A stretch of 18,639 nucleotides of DNA, taken from positions 1 through 18,639 of the forward strand of contig DASPXK010000414.1 in assembly GCA_035637315.1 (NCBI GenBank), read 5' to 3'. Shown here piece by piece: positions 6,637 through 12,401 of this stretch; positions within the stretch are counted from its first letter, which is position 1, and every line of letters starts with the position of its first letter. Source of the stretch: DASPXK01 sp035637315. GTDB lineage: Bacteria; Chloroflexota; UBA6077; JACCZL01. The notes beneath the pieces were generated by a model that saw only the letters and a list, made by a program, of their open reading frames with translations, made no database searches and was not told the origin of the DNA. The position numbers were made by a program, and so were the translations under genes.

Positions 6637-8097
6637 ATGACGAGCCAGTCGGCGAGGCTCTTTTCGTGCGGCGCGGTTGTCCTGGCGCTGGCGGTCTTGA
6701 GCTCGGGCCAAATGTTGGCCCATGCGCCAGCATCCCAACCGGTCACGCCGGCCCTGACCGCCGAAGCCAGGGACATGGTCCTGTTGGGCTACGACGACCT
6801 CCAGGCGCGGTCGGCGTATCAGCCGGTCATCCACCAGCAGGGCGGTCGTTGGATCGCGTATGTCGGGCATCACGGCGGGGTCGGGGTGAACCGCGCGACC
6901 GGCGAGATCGAGCCGAACGGCACATCGCTAGTCGACGTGACCGATCCGAGCAGGCCGATCTACGTTCGCCACATTCCAGGCACAACCGGCGCGGCCGAAG
7001 CCGGCGGCGCCCAGATGGTCCGTGTGTGCGACGGCAGCGAACTGCCCAGGGCGAACCCGGCCAGAACCTACATGCTGCGCAGCCTTGGCGGCCAGGCCCA
7101 CGAGGTGTGGGACGTGACCGACCCGGCTAACCCCAGCCTGGTCAGCACGCCCGTGTCGGGCCTCAGCAACACGCACAAGAGCTGGTGGGAGTGCGACACC
7201 GGGATCGCCTACATACCATCTGACGGCATCCCGGACGGGTGGCGCAGCAGGATCACGAAGATCATGGACCTGAGCGATCCGGCCAATCCCCGCCTCATCC
7301 GCAACTTCGGCCTCGTCGGCCAGGAGCCAGGCTCGACCGTCGACCCCATTCCGGGCTCGATTCACGGGCCGATCCGGCTGGGCAATCGTGTCTACTTCGC
7401 CTACGGGACCAGCTCTAACGGCGTCATCCAGATCGTCGACCGCGACAGGCTCCTGAACGGCGATCCGAGTCCGACCCCACAGAACCTGCTGTACCCCCAG
7501 GTCGGGCGGCTGGACCTTGCCCCGAACTGGGGCGGCCACACCAGCTTTCCGGTCCTCGGCATCCAGATCCCGGACTTCGCCAAAAACCGCGACGGCCGGA
7601 GCCGCGACTTCGTGGTCGTTACGTCAGAAGCAGTCCAGAACGAGTGCCAGGAGTATCGCCATCTCACGTTCATGGTGGACGTGACCAACGAGAGCACCCC
7701 AACTCCTGTCGCCAACTTCCAGGTCGCGGAGTCCAGCGGCGACTTCTGCGGCCGCGGCGGCCGTTTCGGCCCTCATGCCACCAACGAGTCGTTCTCGCCG
7801 ATCTATTACAAGAAGATGGTGTTCGTGTCCTACTTCAACGCCGGCGTGCGGGCGCTGGACATCCGCGATCCATACAACCCGAAAGAGGTCGCCTACTTCA
7901 TCCCGGCCATCACCGAGAACACCGACCAGCGCTGTGTGACGGTCGGCGGCGCCGAGCGCTGCAAGGTCGCGATCCAGACCAACAACGTCGAAGTCGACGA
8001 TCGCGGCTACATCTACATCGTCGACCGCGCCAACACGGGGATGCACATCCTCGAGCTAACCGGAGCCGCCCGGCAGGTCGCCGCCCTCACGCCCTGA
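6637..8097 (+). CDS. Secreted LVIVD-repeat beta-propeller protein
   Basis: A 486-residue exported protein of unknown function. ATG 6637 is preferred over the in-frame GTG 6631 because GGAGGAG (6625-6631) is then 5 bases upstream. The N-terminus is a signal peptide: a short basic start, hydrophobic GAVVLALAVLSS, and a likely cut after MLAHA. The mature part has repeated blades with the LVIVD pattern: LVDVTDPSRPIYVRHI, EVWDVTDPANPSLVSTP, KIMDLSDPANPRLIRNFG, FMVDVTNESTPTPVANF, ALDIRDPYNPKEVAYFIP, and a last YIYIVDRANTGMHILEL. Several cysteines (CDGSE, WECDTG, NECQEY, DFCGRG, QRCVTVGGAERC) could form disulfides outside the cell. LVIVD proteins are thought to be surface or periplasmic propellers. 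The gene has its own promoter and no coupled neighbour, so context gives no function. Confidence 0.85.
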   Translation: MTSQSARLFSCGAVVLALAVLSSGQMLAHAPASQPVTPALTAEARDMVLLGYDDLQARSAYQPVIHQQGGRWIAYVGHHGGVGVNRATGEIEPNGTSLVDVTDPSRPIYVRHIPGTTGAAEAGGAQMVRVCDGSELPRANPARTYMLRSLGGQAHEVWDVTDPANPSLVSTPVSGLSNTHKSWWECDTGIAYIPSDGIPDGWRSRITKIMDLSDPANPRLIRNFGLVGQEPGSTVDPIPGSIHGPIRLGNRVYFAYGTSSNGVIQIVDRDRLLNGDPSPTPQNLLYPQVGRLDLAPNWGGHTSFPVLGIQIPDFAKNRDGRSRDFVVVTSEAVQNECQEYRHLTFMVDVTNESTPTPVANFQVAESSGDFCGRGGRFGPHATNESFSPIYYKKMVFVSYFNAGVRALDIRDPYNPKEVAYFIPAITENTDQRCVTVGGAERCKVAIQTNNVEVDDRGYIYIVDRANTGMHILELTGAARQVAALTP

Positions 8098-8155
8098 CCC
8101 CCTCTCCGCGTCGGGGAGGGAACAAGTGCGCTTCGCGGGGTTGGGGGAAGGGTCT
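8098..8155. repeat. G/C-rich dispersed repeat between convergent genes
   Basis: This 58-bp stretch fills the gap between the LVIVD stop and the DUF35 stop. Bases 8100-8120 are the exact reverse complement of 10833-10853 (21 of 21). Bases 8118-8140 are the exact reverse complement of 13122-13144 (23 of 23), inside the acyl-CoA synthetase gene. It contains short inverted repeats (CCCCCTCTCC with GGGGAGGG) and may act as a bidirectional terminator. Confidence 0.8.
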
Positions 8156-8158
8156 CGA

Positions 8159-8572
8159 CTACCGCGGCCGAAAGCGGGGCAGGGTGATCTGGTCGGTCAC
8201 GTCGTCGTAGACGATCTCGACGGGCATGCCCACGTTGACCGCCTCTGGCGTCGGCTCGACGCCAATCAGGCTGCTGAGCATGCGAGCGCCCTCCTCCAGC
8301 TCGATCAGCGCTACGACGTACGGCACCTCGCCGCCGAAGACCGGATTCGGGTGCCGATGAGCGATGGTGAAGGTATGGACCACGCCCCGCCCTGAAACGG
8401 GCGTCCAGGTCAGGTCATCCGACAGGCAGGAAGGGCAGACCGCGCGCGGGTAATAGACGAAGCGACCACAGGCCCCACAGCGCTGAAGCTTGATCGCGTG
8501 GGCGGTCAGGCTGTCCCAGAACGGGCGCGTAACCGGGTCCGGGATCGGCAGTGGCTTGGCGTAGTCGACCAT
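8159..8572 (-). CDS. DUF35 zinc-ribbon/OB-fold protein, partner of the adjacent thiolase
   Basis: A 137-residue acyl-CoA-associated OB-fold protein. The start is ATG 8572 because it lies 2 bases after the thiolase stop and the ribosome binding site GGGGAGG sits in the last thiolase codons. The N-terminal helix PVTRPFWDSLTAHAIKLQRC leads into a four-cysteine rubredoxin-like zinc ribbon, C32-GA-C35 and C46-PS-C49, followed by the OB fold (SGRGVVHTFTIAHR, VPYVVALIELEEG). DUF35 proteins bind thiolase-like enzymes. In steroid side-chain degradation the DUF35 domain of ChsH2 activates the aldolase Ltp2; in archaea DUF35 links thiolase and HMG-CoA synthase. Here it is the last gene of the operon and directly follows a Cys-less SCP2-type thiolase, so complex formation is very likely. 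Confidence 0.9.
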   Translation of the reverse strand: MVDYAKPLPIPDPVTRPFWDSLTAHAIKLQRCGACGRFVYYPRAVCPSCLSDDLTWTPVSGRGVVHTFTIAHRHPNPVFGGEVPYVVALIELEEGARMLSSLIGVEPTPEAVNVGMPVEIVYDDVTDQITLPRFRPR

Positions 8573-8574
8573 GG

Positions 8575-9732
8575 CTAGGCCCTCCCCAGGATCACGGTGC
8601 CCGTCGCCGACAGCACTCCACCAGTCCCGTGGACCAGTCCGATCTTCGCGTCCTTCACCTGGCGCGCGCCCTGGTCGGCGTAGTCGTGGCGAAGCTGGCG
8701 GACGGCCTCGATGATCGTGAAGATCCCAAACATGCCCGGGTGGGTGTAGGAGAGCCCACCCCCGCTCGTGTTGAGCGGGAACTGCCCACCGGGCGCGGTC
8801 CGCTGGCCACTGACGAAGGCGCCACCCTCGCCCTTGTCGCAAAAGCCCAGGTCCTCCAACGTCAGCAGGACCGTGTACGTGAACGAGTCGTAGATCTCTG
8901 CCAGGTCGAGGTCGTCGCGCCTGACGCCAGCCATCTCGAACGCGCGCGGCCCGGAAAGCCGGGCTGGGCCGTGAGTCAGGTCTGGCATCTGGCTGATCAG
9001 GGAATGGTCATGGCTCTCGCCGAAGCCCAGCACCGCGACCGGCGTGGTCCGACAGTCGCGAGCCCGCTCGGCGCTGGTGAGGACCACCGCGCCGCCCGCG
9101 TCGGTCACCAGACAGCAGTCGAGCAGGTGGAATGGGTACGAGATCCAGCGCGAGCTGAGCACGTCCTGCACCGTGATCGGGTCGCGATACATGGCTTTCG
9201 GATTGAGCGCTGCCCAGGCGCGGGTCGCGACGGCGATCTCGGCGAGCTGCTCGGAGGTCGTTCCGTACTGGTACATGTGGCGTGTGCAGGCCAACGCATA
9301 GGACCCGACCGGCTGGGGCAGCCCGAAAGGCTCCTCGAACTGGCCGGCCAGCATCTGGCTGCTCGAGGCTCGGGGCGGCATGCCAACACGCGAGCGGCCG
9401 CTCTGGCCATGCGTAATGAGCGCCACGTCACACAACCCGGCCGCGATCGCCGCGGTCGCGTGCCCGACGTGGATGACGAACGAGGAGCCGCCGACGTTCG
9501 TCCCATCCAGATAAGTCGGAACGATGCCCAGGTACTCGCCGACCTCCGTCGGCGAGACGCCAGCGCTGAACAGGCCGTCGACGTCACGAACGCTCAGCCC
9601 GGCGTCGCGCAGGGCGTTGCGCACTGCCTCGGCCTGCAGCTGCATGGCCGACTTGTCGGGGACGACGCCGATCTGGTCGGACTCGTCCGCGCCGACGATC
9701 GCGACCTTGCCAGATAGCGAGCGATCAGCCAT
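8575..9732 (-). CDS. SCP2/Ltp2-type thiolase-fold protein lacking catalytic cysteines (probable acyl-CoA retro-aldolase or thiolase-like lyase)
   Basis: A 385-residue thiolase-superfamily protein, full length for the SCP2-thiolase/lipid-transfer branch. The N-terminal half has VDGLFSAGVSP and TNVGGSSFVIHVGHA (78-92). Thiolases have the nucleophilic Cys in this second motif, but here the residues are G-G-S-S (81-84). The C-terminal half keeps GGGLSYTHPG (324-333) with H331 and Y329, and has HGTGG (368-372) where thiolases carry the second Cys. Both cysteines of a working thiolase are therefore absent, as in Ltp2-type aldolases, which use tyrosines to cleave a 3-hydroxyacyl-CoA. Y281 (AEIYDSF) and Y329 are candidates. 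The start MADRS lies in junction element B, with no strong ribosome binding site. It is two bases from the DUF35 gene. SCP2-thiolase function in other lipid chemistry is an alternative. Confidence 0.85.
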   Translation of the reverse strand: MADRSLSGKVAIVGADESDQIGVVPDKSAMQLQAEAVRNALRDAGLSVRDVDGLFSAGVSPTEVGEYLGIVPTYLDGTNVGGSSFVIHVGHATAAIAAGLCDVALITHGQSGRSRVGMPPRASSSQMLAGQFEEPFGLPQPVGSYALACTRHMYQYGTTSEQLAEIAVATRAWAALNPKAMYRDPITVQDVLSSRWISYPFHLLDCCLVTDAGGAVVLTSAERARDCRTTPVAVLGFGESHDHSLISQMPDLTHGPARLSGPRAFEMAGVRRDDLDLAEIYDSFTYTVLLTLEDLGFCDKGEGGAFVSGQRTAPGGQFPLNTSGGGLSYTHPGMFGIFTIIEAVRQLRHDYADQGARQVKDAKIGLVHGTGGVLSATGTVILGRA

Positions 9733-9826
9733 CAGCGTTCAGCCTTCAGGAAGGTACTGTTACTGGCACGCGTGGCTCCCATACGAACCTCCTGATAGCT
9801 CATGGCTGAGGGCTGACGGCTCGTCA
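9718..9826 (-). repeat. Junction palindromic element B (SDR1 / thiolase)
   Basis: Read on the minus strand, it begins TGACGAGCCGTCA (9826-9814), whose TGA is the stop of SDR1 and which is identical to the left edge of element A. CTCAGCCATGAGCTATCAG follows, and the far end reads GCTGATGGCTGATCGCTCG, where ATGGCTGATCGCTCG (9732-9718) is the thiolase start. The two ends form an imperfect inverted repeat around TCAGCCAT/ATGGCTGA. Confidence 0.75.
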
Positions 9827-10816
9827 CGGCTCCTCCCAGGGTGACTTCCACAACCGGCGCCCGGGCGCCGGGTCGGTCCACTCCTCGGGGGGCCGGTCGT
9901 CGAGCCGGGCTCCGAAGCCGAGCGCTGGCGGCGGCTTCAGGTTTGCGCCGAGCGTCTCCGGGAAGATCCGCGCCAGCTCGTCAGGGTTCCAGCGTGCGTC
10001 CGACCTGATGGAACGGACGGCGTGCGGCTGCGCGAGCAGCGCGTAAGCGTAGCCGTAGGAATGAAAGACCTGGCCGTTGACGTTCGCGGCGGCGTCGCTG
10101 GCCAGGTACACCACCAGCGGCGCGACATTGTCAGGATCTCGCTCTGTGCCGACGGCCATCTCGCTCGGCCACTTGCCGGTCTCCTCGAAGACCTGGCGGC
10201 CCCGCGGCGTCGAGTCGATCATCCGCGTCGCCCCGCTCGGCATGATCGCGTTCACGGTCACGTCGTACTTGGCCATCGCGTTCGCGGTCGACCAGGTCAG
10301 GCCTATGATCCCCGCCTTTCCCGCCGCGTAGTTGGGCTGGCCGGGCGAGCCGAGCGCGGAGACGGAGGACATGCTGATGATCCGCCCGCTCCTCTGCTCA
10401 CGCATCTTGATCGTCGCGGCGCGCGTGCAGTTGAACATGCCCTTCAAGTGGACGGCGATGACCGCGTCCCATTCGGCCTCGGTCATGTTGAAGATCATCC
10501 GATCCCGCAAGATGCCCGCCACGTTTACCAGGATGTCGATCTTCCCGAACGCGCTGACACACTGCTCGACCATCTCGGTCGCCTGGTCGAAATCGGCCAC
10601 CGAGCCGTAGTTCGTTACGGCTGCCCCACTGGCGGTCAGGATCTCGTCGACTACCTGATCGGCAACCATTTTCTCGGAGCCCTCGCCACTCAAGCTGGTG
10701 CCCAGGTCGTTGACCACGACCCTGGCGCCCGCTTTGGCCAGGGCGATCGCGATGCCGCGTCCGATCCCGCGGCCCGAGCCTGTCACCAGCGCCGCCTTGC
10801 CATCAAGCATCCCCAT
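9824..10816 (-). CDS. SDR family 3-hydroxyacyl-CoA dehydrogenase, MFE2/17-beta-HSD4-like (SDR1)
   Basis: A 330-residue short-chain dehydrogenase with an extended C-terminus. The cofactor motif is TGSGRGIG (12-19); VVVNDLGTSLSGEG followed by MVADQVVDEI is typical of the MFE2 (peroxisomal multifunctional enzyme 2) and ChsB1-like branch. The active site is S150, Y163 and K167 (NYAAGK). The usual NNAG is NVAG (98-101), a normal variant of this branch. The ~65 residues after the core (from about 265) form the extension seen in related actinobacterial and chloroflexal enzymes. The expected reaction is NAD-dependent oxidation of a 3-hydroxyacyl-CoA in beta-oxidation, just before C-C cleavage by the next gene product. 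The purine-rich ribosome binding site (GGGGAGGGG, two bases from ATG 10816) is part of a dispersed repeat. Confidence 0.88.
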   Translation of the reverse strand: MGMLDGKAALVTGSGRGIGRGIAIALAKAGARVVVNDLGTSLSGEGSEKMVADQVVDEILTASGAAVTNYGSVADFDQATEMVEQCVSAFGKIDILVNVAGILRDRMIFNMTEAEWDAVIAVHLKGMFNCTRAATIKMREQRSGRIISMSSVSALGSPGQPNYAAGKAGIIGLTWSTANAMAKYDVTVNAIMPSGATRMIDSTPRGRQVFEETGKWPSEMAVGTERDPDNVAPLVVYLASDAAANVNGQVFHSYGYAYALLAQPHAVRSIRSDARWNPDELARIFPETLGANLKPPPALGFGARLDDRPPEEWTDPAPGRRLWKSPWEEP

Positions 10817-10853
10817 AACCCCTCCCCTAACCCCCTCCCCGACGCGGAGAGGG
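10817..10853. repeat. G/C-rich dispersed repeat upstream of SDR1
   Basis: It consists of two TAACCCC/CCTCCCC tracts followed by CCCTCCCCGACGCGGAGAGG. Bases 10833-10853 are the exact reverse complement of 8100-8120. It occupies the gap between SDR2 and SDR1 and supplies the purine-rich ribosome binding site of SDR1 on the minus strand. Confidence 0.75.
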
Positions 10854-10864
10854 CGAACGGTTAC

Positions 10865-11581
10865 TCATGCGTGCGCCATCACGGCGCCATCTACGAAGAT
10901 GGTCTGTCCCGTCATCATGTCCGCGGCGTCGGAGGCCAAGTACACCGCTAGCGCACCGACCTCCTCAGGCCGGCCGAGACGGCGAGTGGGAAGATAGCGC
11001 GTTAACCTCTCCCCCAGCCCCTCCCCTGAAGGGGAGGGGGGCTCCCCCTTCCCTTCAGGGGAGGGGGCTAGGGGGTTAGGTAACAGCGGGTCGCCCTCGA
11101 ACCAGCCCAGCCCGATGCCGTTGATCCGGACGTTACGTCGAGCCCATTCGAGCGACAGGGCGCGGATCAACTGGATCAACCCAGCCTGGCAGGCGCCGTA
11201 CGCCGCCGTATGCGGCAGGCCGCGCTCGCCAAGCACCGAGACGATGCAGATGATCTTGCCGCCGTCGCGCGCCAGCATCTCTCGCCCGGCCGCGCGCAGC
11301 AGCCTGACGGGCGCCGTCAGGTTGACCGCGACCAGGCCCTCCCATTCTTGGTCAGCGAGCTCCTCGAACGGTCCCGCCATCCGCAGATCGCCACAGCTAA
11401 CCACCACGTCCAGCCCGCCGAGCTCCGCCACAGCGTCAGGCACCACGGTTTCCACCCCGTCCAGGTTCCCCACCCTGACGCGCGCGCCCGCCTCCGCCAG
11501 CGCGTCGATGATGGCGCGCTCGACGCTCGAAGCCGTCCCGACGACGAGCGCCCGTTTCCCAGCTAACGAGAAATCGTCCAA
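10865..11581 (-). CDS. Degenerate SDR family protein with an in-frame palindromic insertion (SDR2)
   Basis: About 238 residues with the SDR fold. The start is TTG 11581, two bases after the SDR3 stop, with GGAGG 7 bases upstream; a GTG at 11620 inside SDR3 is an alternative. Key SDR motifs are eroded. The cofactor loop is VVGTASSVE (13-21) instead of TGxxxGxG, NNAG is VSCG (61-64), and the catalytic YxxxK is Y128-GAC-Q132, with Gln for Lys. S115 and the C-terminal GRPEEVGALAVYLASD block remain. Residues ~166-192 (LPNPLAPSPEGKGEPPSPSG and following) come from an inserted palindromic element and sit where SDRs have the substrate-lid region. It may be catalytically dead, a structural subunit, or on the way to becoming a pseudogene. 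It still has an open frame and coupled translation with SDR3. Confidence 0.8.
   Translation of the reverse strand: MDDFSLAGKRALVVGTASSVERAIIDALAEAGARVRVGNLDGVETVVPDAVAELGGLDVVVSCGDLRMAGPFEELADQEWEGLVAVNLTAPVRLLRAAGREMLARDGGKIICIVSVLGERGLPHTAAYGACQAGLIQLIRALSLEWARRNVRINGIGLGWFEGDPLLPNPLAPSPEGKGEPPSPSGEGLGERLTRYLPTRRLGRPEEVGALAVYLASDAADMMTGQTIFVDGAVMAHA
11003..11086. repeat. Palindromic element carried in frame inside SDR2
   Basis: The ends AACCTCTCCCCC and GGGGGTTAGGT are roughly inverted. Inside are two hairpins: CCCCTCCCCT (11018-11027) with AGGGGAGGGG (11030-11039), perfect with a GA loop, and CCCCCTTCCCT (11044-11054) with AGGGGAGGGGG (11057-11067), one mismatch. The two-hairpin layout matches the element in the acyl-CoA synthetase gene. 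It keeps the SDR2 frame open and adds a Pro/Gly/Glu/Ser-rich stretch. Confidence 0.85.
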
Positions 11582-11583
11582 AC

Positions 11584-12399
11584 TCAGGCCTCCAGCGCCA
11601 GCAGCGGCTCCACGCCCCACGGCGCTGCCCCGCCCGCCAGACCACCGCCGTCCAGGGCGACCGTCTCGCCGCTCATGTAACTCGCGCCATCCGAGACCAG
11701 CAGTAGGGCGAGCGGACCGATCTCCTCGGCTTCACCAATCCGCCCAACCGGAATGAAGCGGCCCCGCTCCAACCGCCGCGCGCGGTCCTCTTCGGTCAAG
11801 GCCGGGCTCTGGGCGAAGAAGCCCGGCGCCAGCCCGACCACCCGAATGTTGTGCGGCAGCAGGGTCAGCGCGAGCGAGCGGGTCAGCTGGACCACGCCAC
11901 CCTTCGCGCAGCAGTACATGAAGTTGTCGCGCCCACCTCGGAACGCGAAGCCAGATGCCACGTTCAGAATGACCCCGCGCCGCCGCTCGATCATCGTCCG
12001 AGCCGCCGCGCGAGAGCAGAAGAAGGCGCCGCTGAGGTTGATGTCGATCCCACGCCGCCACTCCTCGTCAGTAATCTCCAAGAACGGTTTGCGGCCCGGC
12101 GTGCTGCGATCAATGCCGGCGTTGTTGACCAGGATGTCGAGCTGGCCGAACTCCTCCAACGTGGCGGCCATCAAGCGCTCCGCTTGCGTGGAATCGGTGA
12201 CGTCGGTGGGGACTGCTAGCGAGCGCCGCTCGAGGCGTCTTACCAGCTCGGCAGTCTCCTCGATCGGCCCGGGCCGCCGCGCGCCAACGACAACATCGGC
12301 GCCGGCCCTCGCGAACGCCAGCGCCATCGCCCTTCCCAGTCCAGTCCCGCCACCGGTAATGACCGCCACTCGCCCATCGAGCCGGAGCTTCTCGAGCAT
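11584..12399 (-). CDS. SDR family oxidoreductase (SDR3)
   Basis: A 271-residue classical short-chain dehydrogenase with all motifs intact: TGGGTGLG (15-22) for the cofactor, NNAG (92-95), and the active site S149, Y162 and K166 (NVASG, MYCCAK). VGLAPGFFAQSPA and the SGETVALDGGG end are typical. ATG 12399 is chosen because it follows the acyl-CoA synthetase stop after two bases (TGAGGATG); longer upstream readings lie inside that gene. It probably oxidises or reduces a hydroxyl/keto group of a CoA-bound intermediate. Together with SDR1 and SDR2 it makes three SDRs in one operon, which suggests a substrate with more than one alcohol or a ring. Cofactor preference is not clear; the VVVGARRPG segment after the second strand (Arg-Arg) could favour NADP. 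Confidence 0.88.
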   Translation of the reverse strand: MLEKLRLDGRVAVITGGGTGLGRAMALAFARAGADVVVGARRPGPIEETAELVRRLERRSLAVPTDVTDSTQAERLMAATLEEFGQLDILVNNAGIDRSTPGRKPFLEITDEEWRRGIDINLSGAFFCSRAAARTMIERRRGVILNVASGFAFRGGRDNFMYCCAKGGVVQLTRSLALTLLPHNIRVVGLAPGFFAQSPALTEEDRARRLERGRFIPVGRIGEAEEIGPLALLLVSDGASYMSGETVALDGGGLAGGAAPWGVEPLLALEA

Positions 12400-12401
12400 C
12401 C

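Noticed and set aside
8551..9717. Plus-strand reading frame of 388 codons
   Set aside because: It is the antisense shadow of the thiolase gene, with no motif and no ribosome binding site.
8575..9732. Ordinary acetyl-CoA acetyltransferase (thiolase) annotation
   Set aside because: Both catalytic cysteines are missing, so a normal thiolytic mechanism is not supported.
10022..10951. Plus-strand reading frame of 309 codons across SDR1 and its upstream repeat
   Set aside because: It is antisense to a complete SDR with an intact active site and crosses a repeat; no motifs are visible.
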